Positions 9,605 through 17,985 of a stretch of 64,000 nucleotides of DNA are shown in pieces (position 1 is the stretch's first letter; each line of letters opens with the position of its first letter). Under the pieces are notes generated by a model. It was not told the DNA's origin. It searched no databases and saw only the letters and a program-made list of their open reading frames with translations. The translations under genes were made by a program, and so were the position numbers. Source of the DNA: Anaerolineae bacterium (GTDB taxonomy: Bacteria; Chloroflexota; Anaerolineae; Promineifilales; Promineifilaceae); NCBI GenBank assembly GCA_023954475.1, contig JAMLHW010000010.1:124001-188000 (forward strand). Direction: 5' to 3'.

Positions 9605-9752
9605 TCAATTTGATCTTGCAGCGCGAACAACCAACAACGTCAGCCCCAGCTCGTATAATCGGCGTCGTAGCTCCTGTAGCGTGGCCTGGCTCATACTTCC
9701 GCTTGGTAGTACTGTCACCGGTTGGCTATTGTAGTCGATGGCGGTGTGAGTT
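9605..9752 (-). pseudogene. C-terminal fragment of a small conserved Chloroflexota-type protein
   Basis: Reading from about 9752 down to a TGA at 9605-9607 gives LTHTAIDYNSQPVTVLPSG, then SQATLQELRRRLYELGLTLL. This resembles the end of short proteins with a DQAALYG-LxKLRDLGL motif, a family also represented by the broken gene at 17655-17824. No start codon and no N-terminal half remain. The rest of the gap up to 9944 holds nothing I can recognise. Confidence 0.4.
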
Positions 9753-9944
9753 AATCTACTGATTCAATCGGGCCAATCGTTGTGCGATGCGCCAGATAAC
9801 GCAGTTTGCTACATTGCTGGAGGATGCAGAGTAAGCTTTAGATTACGCCTGGTCATGATCCGTTACCTCTTCCAATATGAATACAATGTCAATCTGTAAG
9901 ACCAGCATAAACGTTGCAGGGATTTTCGTCATCCCACGAAAGTA

Positions 9945-10090
9945 TTATTTGGAGATTATTCCTTAAGGAAATGATGGCGGAGCGTGGTCGCAAGGTCACT
10001 CACACGACAACCTGTCGCTCAGTGCAAGCGTATGCACCTGAATTGGGTAAACGCTGTCGACCGCATCTACAACAACCCAACGATTCGTAG
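9945..10090 (+). pseudogene. IS6-family transposase remnant (N-terminal part)
   Basis: A frame ending at TAG 10088-10090 reads KEMMAERGRKVTHTTTCRSV, then QAYAPELGKRCRPHLQQPND. It is clearly homologous to the IS6-type transposase at 48689-49403 (EEMMERGLSVDHTTIYRWV, QAYAPELDKRCRPYLKQTND). Upstream residues appear deleted, and the DDE domain is absent. Nothing else is seen between here and 10212 except one arm of an inverted repeat at 10116. Confidence 0.7.
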
Positions 10091-10115
10091 CGGCAAACGA
10101 AATCTACATCGGGTT

Positions 10116-10572
10116 CTCTCGAGTGTATCAGTATTAGCCTAAAACTGTGTTAGTTTAATCATGCTATTAGAGGTTTATTTTAGGGAGAGCTTTCGACCTA
10201 ATCGCCCATCACCTAGCCAGAGGTGACAAGATTCCGAGCTGAGTAGGTTTTGACCATGCTCCCCCATTTTTCAAAGAACGCTTTATTGTCGGGAGCGCCC
10301 ACATTGGCTCGCCACGCATTGAGTCCTGCTATATCATCGAAGTCTATGTCGAAGACGACTACGTTATGTTCGCCTTCCTCAGGGTTTATGATTGTGCAGA
10401 TTCGGGAAATCTGGAAAAGAGCGCGTGCTTCTGTTTTCATAAGCTCGACCAGCTCCTCGGTTTGGTCTTCATGAGCGACGGCTGTGACGCGATGGATGAT
10501 CATGATACACTTCTTGTGTTGGTGAAATAGCTTAGCACTTGTTAATTAGCTTAATAATAGTTTGCTCGAGAG
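10116..10572. repeat. Imperfect inverted repeat flanking a small gene
   Basis: CTCTCGAG at 10116-10123, followed by TGTATCAGTATTAGCCTA, reappears inverted at 10565-10572 (reverse complement CTCTCGAG followed by CAAACTATTATTAAGCTAA). A third copy in direct orientation is at about 21020 (CTCTCGAG, then TGAACTAGTATTAAGCTAA). The pair encloses the 96-residue gene at 10213-10503. This could be the ends of a small non-autonomous element or the remains of a larger one. Confidence 0.4.
10213..10503 (-). CDS. Small protein, probable dimeric alpha/beta barrel fold
   Basis: 96 residues from the ATG at 10503. The sequence alternates strand-helix as in stress-responsive or monooxygenase-like ferredoxin folds: MIIHRVTAVAHEDQTEELVE, then ICTIINPEEGEHNVVVFDID, AGLNAWRANVG and FFEKWGSMVKTYSARNL. 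No catalytic residue can be named. It is alone, lying between insertion-sequence debris and enclosed by an inverted repeat. It may have been carried in with the mobile DNA. Function unknown. Confidence 0.55.
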   Translation of the reverse strand: MIIHRVTAVAHEDQTEELVELMKTEARALFQISRICTIINPEEGEHNVVVFDIDFDDIAGLNAWRANVGAPDNKAFFEKWGSMVKTYSARNLVTSG

Positions 10573-10578
10573 GAGTTC

Positions 10579-11760
10579 GATAGTCCCCCTCTTGGGTGTT
10601 GCTGGGTAAAATAGCCTACCCAACACCGAACAAGAGAGGGGCCAATGAATCAATTAGCCAATGTTGGCGATTTTTGTCCAAATGAAGCTTGTTCCGATTA
10701 CGGTAAGCTTCAGAAAAAACAGTCAAAACAGAACATTAAAAAGCATGGTTTCACAGCCAGCGGAATACAGCGTTTTCAATGCCGAACTTGCAGGCAAACA
10801 TTTACGGCTACGAAAGGCACGCTCTTCTATCGACGCCGGACAAAGGCCGCAGAGATAATAGAAACGCTGGCCTTTCTGGCTGAAGGCGTCCGTATCAGCA
10901 CGCTGGCTCGCGTGAAAGGTCATAAAGAAGACACCATTCTGGAGTGGTTGAAAGATGCAGCGGCTCATGTCGCAGAAATCGAAGCCGTTTTGTTGGCTAA
11001 CTACCAACTGGAACGGGGTCAATTGGATGCGATGTGGAGTTACGTGGCGCATAAAGGTGAAAAAAAGGGTATCCCGAAACAGAAGAACAAGGGCAATTCT
11101 GGCGAGCGACCATGATTGACAGCGCTACCCGACTCCGCGTAACCAGTGGCATTGCCAAGACCGAAACAGAAGCATCACAGATTGTCTTCACCACACTCAA
11201 GCAGCGAGGTCATCCTGATAAACCCCCACCGACCATTTCCGATGGCTGGGGCGGCATCCGTGAAGCGATGGTTGAAGTCTATGGTCGAGTACCATCTTAT
11301 TCTGGACGGGGTCGGCCACCAACATTGAAGCAACCAGGTTAAGACTAGCAATATCTCCAAAGGGTCAAGCAACGAGAACACGGCCGGGTCATCGGGACTG
11401 AGTTACGGGTCATTTATGGTAATGAAGCGGCAGTGCTGACCTTGTTAGGCAAGAGCACCAGTTATATTGAGCGCTCCAGCTTAACCGGCCGTCATTTCAA
11501 TAGTCGATTGACTCGAAAAACATTGGCCTTTTCCAAAACCATTACCATGCATCAGGCGGCCGCAAAGCTTGAAGATGCCTACTACAATCTGGTCCGGCCG
11601 CACAAAACGCTGCGTCAGGAGATTGTTGCCTCGGATCGACGTTGGTTACCGCGAACACCAGCTATGACATCTGCTTTGACTGATCATATTTGGACTGTTA
11701 AAGAACTATTTTCAAAAATACCTGTCCCCATCGTTAACAACACTTAACGGGGAGACTATC
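10579..11760 (+). mobile_element. IS1-like insertion sequence, degenerate copy 1
   Basis: The ends are imperfect inverted repeats of about 26 bp: GATAGTCCCCCTCTTGGGTG at 10579 and, on the other strand, GATAGTCTCCCCGTTAAGTG ending at 11760. A second small palindrome follows the left end. The element is 1182 bp and carries one broken transposase gene. No flanking target duplication is visible, so insertion is old or the flanks were rearranged. Confidence 0.65.
10645..11747 (+). pseudogene. IS1-like transposase, broken by frameshift and stops
   Basis: The first frame (10645-11115) has a zinc ribbon, CPNEACSDYG then FQCRTCRQTFTATKGTLFYR, and the helix-turn-helix part of IS1-type InsA-like proteins. 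At about 11110 the frame shifts to MIDSATRLRVTSGIAKTE (DDE-domain start), which meets stops at about 11340-11350. The coding potential continues to 11747 with LLGKSTSYIERSSLTGRHF, YYNLVRPHKTLR and RTPAMTSALTDHIWTVKELF. At least one frameshift and two in-frame stops make it non-functional. The same order is seen in the copy at 12570-13639. Confidence 0.75.
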
Positions 11761-12474
11761 ATCGGATTTACCGACATCTATTTATTCGGACTTGGCCGTT
11801 AACGTGCTGCCAAATCCACCTTAGTACTCTGTAACAGAAAAGATATGAAAATCTCTTGAATCCTTAAAAAAAGCAGATAAGCTAACGGGTACTATGAAAA
11901 AACAACATGTCACCCTAAGCGATAATGATCGCACTTATCTGGAAGACTTAATCAGCAAAGGCAGTTTATCTGCCAAAATGTATAAACGAGCTGTAGCTCT
12001 CCTCGAACTAGATCGAGGAAGCACCTTTACAAAGGTGGCTCAAATCGTCGGTGTGACGATACAAACCGCATCGACCTGGGCCCAAAAATACGGAGAAAAT
12101 GGGCTGGAATTCTTAACCGATAAACCCCGTCCCGGTCGTCCCAAAGAGATTGATGGGATTACCGTGCCCAAATCACAGCCCTGGCTTGCAGCGACGCTCA
12201 AGGATATAGCCAGTGGAGCGCGTCTTTTTTGGCCGAAAAAGTGGTTGAACTGGAATATATTGACACCATTTCCCACACTGAAATTGGACGCATTCTCAAA
12301 AAAACGAACTCAAGCCCCACTTGAAGCGACAGTGGGTAATCGGCAAAATGACGCATGCTTTTCTCGCAGCAAAGGGAACGTATCCTCTGATTCAATATGC
12401 CCAACCTTACAATCCGGCGTCGTCGTCTGCTTTGATGAACGTCCTTTGTTTTCTGATCGGTGACGCTGTCGAAC

Positions 12475-13718
12475 GGTAGTAGTACAGTAAAGCGTGAAAA
12501 TGAGAGAGTTTGACGAAGTAGGTTCAAGATATAGAGCGATCGGTCAGCAAAACTGATCAGGTCATTATCATGAACCTACAGACCCTATTTTGTCCCAATT
12601 ATGCGTGTCCGGCTAGAGGTCAAGTCAATCAAGGCAATATTCATGCGCACAGCGTGCCAGAAAAACGGTGTCGGTGTGATGTGTGCGGGAAAACATTCAG
12701 CGTGACCAAAGGAACGCTCTTCTATCGTTACGCAGCCCACGGCAGTCGTGATGTTGGTGTCGCTGTTGGCATATAAACACCCTGTGCAAGCCATTGTGGC
12801 AGGAATTTGGCTTCGACCGACGCACGGTCAAGCAGTGGTGGCAACGCGCAGGTAGGCACTGTGAAGCATTCCATCAGCAATTTGTGGCCCACGGCACAAC
12901 TCGATTTGCAACACGCACAAGCGGACGAGATCAAGGTCAAAATGTGGGGTCGGTCACTCTGGATGGGGATTGAGCATGATGGTCTCGACAAGATTGTGGT
13001 TGGGCGGTGTCGTCAGCCTCAACCGAGACAAAACCATGATTGACAAGTTGGTTGCAACCATGCGTCAGGTAGCTCTCTGTCGCCCCTTGCTGATTGCAGT
13101 CGATGGTCTGCCACACTATCGCAAGACGATTCTCGATGATGCCGTTTCGCTCTCCCTTGCCACAGTGTGCCAACGGTCGACCACGCCTGATTGCCTGGTC
13201 GGATATCCTGATTGGTCGTGTCATCAAACGCAAGCGGAACGGTGTATTGACCGTCGAACGCCACCTACTGGGGAACAGGCCGCCAACCTGTTACCGCACT
13301 GATTCAGCAATCACGAAGTACCGGTGTTATCAACACGGCTTACATTGAACGGCTCAACGCCACGTTCCGACCAGCATTTGGCATATTAGTTTGTCACGCC
13401 GCAGTCGCGTGTTGGCGCAGCAGACGACGACATTGAACGCCGGCATGTACATTGTTGGTTGCTGCTACAATTTCTGTGATGCTCACAAATCGTTACGCAT
13501 CCGACTGGCGTATGGTTCTTTTGACCACCGCTGGATTCAACGCACACCGGCTCTGGCAGCTGGATTGACTGACCATATCTGGTCGACTCAGGAACTATTG
13601 ATGTATCGCATGCCACCGCCCGATGGCAGCCACCGCTAAAGTGCGGTCGGCGTTCCAGAGAGCTCCAGGCTCTCATTGAGCGGTGGTGTTAATGTTCACG
13701 ATTAAATGTACCACTACC
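12475..13718 (+). mobile_element. IS1-like insertion sequence, copy 2, with 9-bp target duplication
   Basis: The left end GGTAGTAGTACAGTAAAGCG (from 12475) matches the inverted right end GGTAGTGGTACATTTAATCG (ending 13718). Both sides carry CTGTCGAAC (12466-12474 and 13719-13727), a 9-bp target duplication as IS1 elements make. The insertion sits inside the catalytic region of an IS630 transposase. Size 1244 bp. Confidence 0.88.
12570..13639 (+). pseudogene. IS1-like transposase, heavily frameshifted
   Basis: It starts with a zinc ribbon (LFCPNYACPARG, CDVCGKTFSVTKGTLFYR) and then changes frame several times: FGFDRRTVKQWWQRAGRH near 12810, TIARRFSMMPFRSPLPQCAN near 13110, and finally RRSRVLAQQTTTLNAGMY, CDAHKSLRIRL and TPALAAGLTDHIWSTQELL up to 13639. 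It is homologous to the copy at 10645 throughout, and cannot encode a working transposase although its ends are well preserved. Confidence 0.75.
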
Positions 13719-14325
13719 CTGTCGAACCAATAGCCATGCAAACCGGTCAAATCCGCAAAGAGCATTATGCCTATGAAAAGAATGGTTCCTGTGCTCTTCT
13801 GGCAGCGATTGAACCCTTGACGGCCAAACGAGTAGCTGAGATATATCCTCAGCGCACAGGCAAAGAGTTCACCCATTTTTGTCAACGCTTGTCTGAGCTT
13901 ATCCTGAGGCTGACAAGATTTGCCTGGTCCTCGATAACCTCAACACACATACGATTGCCTCTTTTTACAAGCATTTGCCGGCTGATGAAGCCTTTGCTTT
14001 AGGGCAACGATTTGAATTCTGGTATACGCCCGATCAGCCAGTTGGCTCAATATGATTGAAAATTGAGTTCTCGGCTTTGACTCGACTCTGCCTGAATCGG
14101 CGTATTATCCCCACGATCGAGGAATTGTCAACCGAACTGTTAGCCTTGATTGCTGAGCGGATGCGCAAAGGTATCAAAATCAATTGGCAATTCTCCATAG
14201 CCGTATGTCGCCAAAAGCTAAATTCTCGATATACAGTTGTTAATGATGCGAATTCCAAGTTTGCTTATTCACCAACTTCGGAAACCGTGAATGTTTAGGT
14301 CATTTATGTTACAGAGTAATTAGTA

Positions 14326-14413
14326 CACTGTAACGGAAGTTTTTAGAAGCCTAGCTTTTGCTATGAGTAGAGTTTGCACCAGACGAAAAAGCTAGGCTTC
14401 TTTTGTTACAGAG
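14326..14413. mobile_element. MITE with IS630-like ends (88 bp)
   Basis: A short inverted-repeat element flanked by TA on both sides. The left arm is CACTGTAACGGAAG and then AGAAGCCTAGCTTTT; the right arm inverted is CTCTGTAACAAAAGAAGCCT and continues as AGCTTTTT. The outer bases match the ends of the neighbouring IS630 element, so it is probably a non-autonomous derivative. It lies just beyond the stop codon of the gene at 14443 and could also act as a transcription terminator for it. Confidence 0.65.
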
Positions 14414-14442
14414 TACTTAGTCATCAATTTATTATCGAAAGG

Positions 14443-14805
14443 TCAGTTCATAATCTCTTTGGTGCAATTAATTGGGGGTGCGTCCCACGCATCCATAATG
14501 GTGTAGAAATCGGCCGAACTGTCAGCTATCACCGTCTCAAACATCGTTTTGATCGCTTGCTGACTGTGGTATTCGCGCATGGCCGGTGTTTTCAGAAATG
14601 CTTGAAAGTCAGCCTTCGGTTGCCAGATGGAGACAAAGACAAACGGCTTGTCTGGCTTGGGAGGTTCCAGACAAAGTACCTGCAACAAACCCGGCGTGTC
14701 CTGCGTCAAAGCAAACGACTCGCGGGCAATCGCCTTCATCTCTTTGTATTTGTCGGGTTGTGCCAGAAAGGTGGCGTGGAGAGTAAATTGACCTGTTTCA
14801 ATCAT
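14443..14805 (-). CDS. Antibiotic-biosynthesis-monooxygenase (ABM) domain protein
   Basis: 120 residues. FTLHATFLAQPDKYKEMKAI, then ESFALTQDTPGLLQVLCLE, FVFVSIWQPKADFQAFL and MREYHSQQAIKTMFE is the ABM/ferredoxin-like dimeric barrel pattern. Such proteins are small cofactor-free oxygenases or stress proteins. The start ATG at 14805 overlaps the TGA stop of the PadR-type regulator gene, so the two form an operon that the regulator probably controls. The substrate is unknown. Confidence 0.7.
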   Translation of the reverse strand: MIETGQFTLHATFLAQPDKYKEMKAIARESFALTQDTPGLLQVLCLEPPKPDKPFVFVSIWQPKADFQAFLKTPAMREYHSQQAIKTMFETVIADSSADFYTIMDAWDAPPINCTKEIMN

Positions 14806-15324
14806 TGTTGTGTTTCCTCTTGAGTTTCTCGATTAATTCGTGCAAAAAGGATTGTTCTAATTCCAACCTGTCGAATGAGAAAATCCAGCCCGGGATGGGA
14901 TGCGCGGATGTCGTCTGAGAAACCTTCGAGGTCTGCACAACGATCGGCGAGGCGCGAGGCGCACTGCTCCAACAAGGGAATAGCGACTTCTGGTTCGAGA
15001 GTGTGGACAAAGTTGAGCGAGATGCCATCAGGGTATTCAATCGGCCGAAATTCAGCCAACCGCTCCTGCAACAAACGGGTGAATTCAGCCTGCCCTACCT
15101 GCGTAATCGTGTAGACGGTGCGCGGGGCGTTTCGCGACTCGCTCTTCATGCCCTACTACCAATCCATCGCGTTCGAGCTTGGCCAGTAGCTGATAGGCAT
15201 TCGCTTTGCCGATGCGAATCGGGGTGGTTGGGGATTTGAGCAGTTCGTTTAGCTCATAGCCGTGCAAGCTATGCTCGCTCAAAATTCCCAACAGCAACAG
15301 GCGTTTGTCCTTGATCGAACTCAT
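14802..15324 (-). pseudogene. PadR-family transcription regulator, disrupted by one frameshift
   Basis: The first frame (15324 to about 15120) encodes the winged helix MSSIKDKRLLLLGILSEHSL, then HGYELNELL and NAYQLLAKLERDGLVVG, as in PadR regulators. At the C-rich stretch near 15120-15130 homology passes to another frame (PRTVYTITQVGQAEFTRLL), which continues through the PadR C-terminal dimerisation helices to the stop at 14802. A one-base change, or a sequencing error, explains it. PadR proteins repress neighbouring genes; here the coupled partner is the ABM protein. Confidence 0.75.
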
Positions 15325-15911
15325 TGGTAACCATTATAATAGTCACAAATAACTATGTCAAGCATGATTATGTTTGGAATGCAACGTACGAAAGTATACG
15401 ATTGCTAAAGCCATACAAATCATTGCCCAGTAACCCTGCGTCCATGTCGATCCGATCCTGGCACAACATCTGGATTAGCTCTTTTTGATAGGTCATCTTT
15501 TAGACGAATGAATAGTTGTCTGTATACTTGGACTGAATGCACAATATGATCCAATTGAAGTAACCTCTCAAACCGTATTGGCGGCACTAGGGCGGGGCGC
15601 TACCCAATCAGCACAGGTCAAAGCCTTCACCCGCTATCAACGCGGCAAATCCCCAACACCTGAAAACACAATATCGCGTGCTGCAACTGTGAGCTCAATT
15701 CCTGAATAGTTCGGCCGAAAAGCAGGGTCATGCTGCAACGTTTTCGGCCGAAACGTTTTCTTCGAACCGGCAGATGTTAACATAGCTCCACCCTTGACAC
15801 AGGCTGCGGCTGCCGCTCAGCGATGTTTAGCACAGTCATGAAGCAAAACAATGGAGAAACGCGAATCTCCCTTTGTGCCATGCGCAGCCGTGACTGGCTC
15901 ACTTGACAATG

Positions 15912-15984
15912 CCTCTTACAAAAACTTGGTGTCAAAAATCGCACACAGGTCTCCATTCGCGCACAAGATTTAGGGTTGTTCTAA
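15912..15984 (+). pseudogene. C-terminal remnant of a LuxR-type helix-turn-helix
   Basis: A frame ending at TAA 15982-15984 reads LLQKLGVKNRTQVSIRAQDL then GLF, the last helix and tail of LuxR/MalT-type DNA-binding domains. Upstream the frame is closed by stops, so this is a fossil. It overlaps the last bases of the Lnt-like gene on the other strand. The rest of 15325-15911 shows the palindrome segment and no gene. Confidence 0.55.
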
Positions 15985-17618
15985 CTCTGATCCTGGGTTG
16001 GTAGAGCGACTCCACAGCTTTCACAAACAGACTGTAGGCCATTTTTTTGACCTACAGTCTGCGGACAACCTGGCGGGGAATATGTGCGCACCAAATCTTC
16101 ACGAAGTAGCTGTGGCGGTTGTGGGGCGGTGTCCTTTTGACGCTTCCCCTGAATGAGGGCGTAGGCACCGAGAACCACCAAACCGACAACAGACAGGAAG
16201 CCAACTACGTCGCCGATTACCGGGTAGAGAGTCGTTGGGCTGCTGGTGGGCACGTCGACCCGGAGGTAATTGCCGTCTTCGGCCAGACCCTCGCCAGTGG
16301 CCAGCGTACGTCCGTAGCCGTCAACCACGATTGACTGACCCTCATCGGCCTGACGAATCACCGACACGCCATTCTCGATGGCGCGGAATGCGGCCATTTC
16401 AGCGTGCATCGGGTTGATACCTTCCCATTCCTTCGCCGGCGAGAGCAAGATATTGGTGTCCTGTGCGCCAACCTGACGCACGATGTCGGGATAGTTGGTG
16501 TCCCAGCAAATGATGCCGGAGAGATTACCGTGTTCTGTCTCGATAGTGGCGATTTCACCGTCGCCCTTCAGCGTCCCTTCCAATAGGTTGCCGCCATACT
16601 TGACATGTTTGATGACGATGTCGCCTGTCGGGCCGGCCACATACAATACATTCTCGTCTCGCTGATCGCTGTCGGGGAAGAAGATGAACGTTGGCATGCT
16701 CACGTAAACGCCGCTTTCCTGGGCCAACGCCTGCCCACGGGCGATGACTGCCTGCACATCTTCTGCAACGCCCGCGATGGCAAGCTCCGGCCAGAGGATG
16801 ATCTCTGCACCGTCATCGATAGCCGTCTCCGTCATCGTCAGATATTGCTCGTGAACGCTTTGTGTTTCTTGCCGGAAAGCATCGATCCCTTCCTCTTCCA
16901 GCAGTTGATTCAATTCACCTATATGGATTTCGGTCAAAGTGAAGGACGCAACCGGCACACTGTCCTGTGAACCAATTTCCGGTGCAGTTGCCAACCGGAT
17001 AACGCCGTATCCGATGACAACCGCCAGGACACCGATGAAAGCGATGACGCCGGCGCGAACACGTCGCCATTCAAACCCATTTTCCCAGACCCAGTTGACG
17101 ACAGCGGGGAACCAGGCAACGAGGAAAGCGAGGCCCGACATGCCGGTGACGGCTGTGATTTGGGTGAGGACCGGCATACCGTATTGAGAGTATCCTACTG
17201 CGCCGAAATTGCCGATAGGATTGCTGCTGTTGCCCAGGAACTCCAGCGCCGTTGCAGCCAAGGGGAAAATGAAGGTGGCGATAAACGGGAGACGGCCATT
17301 CTGACGCAGTTTCGGAGCCAGCCAACTGTCCAAAGCGAACGGGATGAAGCCAATCAACGAGGTGATCGCCATAAAAATGAAGTGCGCCGGGCCGAAAATC
17401 GGCGTTGCTCCATACCAGGCGATGGACAGCGTCAGCCAAAACACAAGATAGAAGTACAAATACTTGCGTCGCTTGGGATAGATGTGCAAGTAGCGCAACC
17501 CAAATATGGACGCGAGCCAGGCCGCCACTGCTATTGTCCAACGGCCAGAAGCAAACAGATTTAAGAGCGCAAAGAGAACTAACCACAATGTTGTCAGTGA
17601 AAAGATTTTCTTAGTCAT
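15981..17618 (-). CDS. Lnt-like membrane protein with carbon-nitrogen hydrolase domain
   Basis: 545 residues. Residues 1-200 hold about six membrane segments (TLWLVLFALLNLF; YLYFYLVFWLTLSIAWYG; FIFMAITSLIGFIPFAL; and so on). Residues 220-460 are a nitrilase-type domain with Glu in EIILWPELAIAG, Lys in IKHVKYGGNL and Cys in GIICWDTNYPDIVR, followed by a last membrane helix. The arrangement is that of apolipoprotein N-acyltransferase. An unusual C-terminal tail carries CPQ...CESC and could bind zinc. It could act on lipoproteins such as the one at 8470, but divergent relatives with other acyl substrates exist. RBS AAGGAAGG before the ATG. Monocistronic. Confidence 0.75.
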   Translation of the reverse strand: MTKKIFSLTTLWLVLFALLNLFASGRWTIAVAAWLASIFGLRYLHIYPKRRKYLYFYLVFWLTLSIAWYGATPIFGPAHFIFMAITSLIGFIPFALDSWLAPKLRQNGRLPFIATFIFPLAATALEFLGNSSNPIGNFGAVGYSQYGMPVLTQITAVTGMSGLAFLVAWFPAVVNWVWENGFEWRRVRAGVIAFIGVLAVVIGYGVIRLATAPEIGSQDSVPVASFTLTEIHIGELNQLLEEEGIDAFRQETQSVHEQYLTMTETAIDDGAEIILWPELAIAGVAEDVQAVIARGQALAQESGVYVSMPTFIFFPDSDQRDENVLYVAGPTGDIVIKHVKYGGNLLEGTLKGDGEIATIETEHGNLSGIICWDTNYPDIVRQVGAQDTNILLSPAKEWEGINPMHAEMAAFRAIENGVSVIRQADEGQSIVVDGYGRTLATGEGLAEDGNYLRVDVPTSSPTTLYPVIGDVVGFLSVVGLVVLGAYALIQGKRQKDTAPQPPQLLREDLVRTYSPPGCPQTVGQKNGLQSVCESCGVALPTQDQS

Positions 17619-17654
17619 AGTGAACGCCTTCCTTGAGATTGATCGAAACTAATG

Positions 17655-17824
17655 TCATGTCCAAGTCCGCAACTTCGTCAATATGCCGTACAATGCCGCC
17701 TGATCGGCAATTGAGCCTGTGGCTGCGATTGTTCCTGCCCAAGATGAGTGATTTGCAAACCACCTAACCATCCGGACCAATGAAAATCGATCTGTCCTTT
17801 GATGATGATTTCTACGTCTTGCAT
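17655..17824 (-). pseudogene. Small conserved protein, frameshifted
   Basis: From ATG 17824 (AAGAGG upstream) the sequence reads MQDVEIIIKGQIDFHWSGWL, then GGLQITHLGQEQ. In a second frame it continues as ATGSIADQAALYGILTKLRT to a stop near 17655. The two parts together match a short protein family with a W-x-x-W core and a DQAALYG-LxKL tail that I associate with Chloroflexota. One frameshift near 17735 separates them. Function unknown. The gap 17825-17985 holds nothing else. Confidence 0.5.
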
Positions 17825-17985
17825 CACGCTTACCTCTTGCAGCCATTTATGGTTCCCATGATACCGGCTCAGTCTGACCTGTACCCACCCAAAGCAGGTG
17901 ATTAGCGGGTGGTTCAACAGGCACGCAGCATGGAATCTCCATCAAGCTGGGCTGATTGTGACCCGTAATGGGGCGATTTGTCTTG

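Larger units (their letters stand above)
11894..14298 (+). pseudogene. IS630 transposase, frameshifted and split by insertion
   Basis: The N-terminal half (11894 onward) has the tandem helix-turn-helix of IS630 transposases: AKMYKRAVALLELDRG, VTIQTASTWAQKYGENGLEF, KPRPGRP. Frameshifts follow after about residue 95. The catalytic part begins at CFDERP (about 12430) and is cut at 12474. It resumes after the insert at 13728 with QTGQIRKEHYAYEKNGSCAL, LLAAIEPLTAKRVAEIYPQ and, in another frame, VLDNLNTHTIASFYKHLP and FEFWYTPD. It is clearly inactive. Confidence 0.8.
11827..14316 (+). mobile_element. IS630-family element, interrupted by an IS1-like insertion
   Basis: The ends are CTCTGTAACAGAAAAGA (from 11827) and, inverted, CTCTGTAACATAAATGA (ending at 14316), each flanked by TA, the target dinucleotide of IS630 elements. 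Removing the inserted IS1-like copy and one 9-bp duplicate leaves about 1.24 kb, a normal IS630 size. A related short element with the same ends follows at 14326-14413. Confidence 0.75.
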
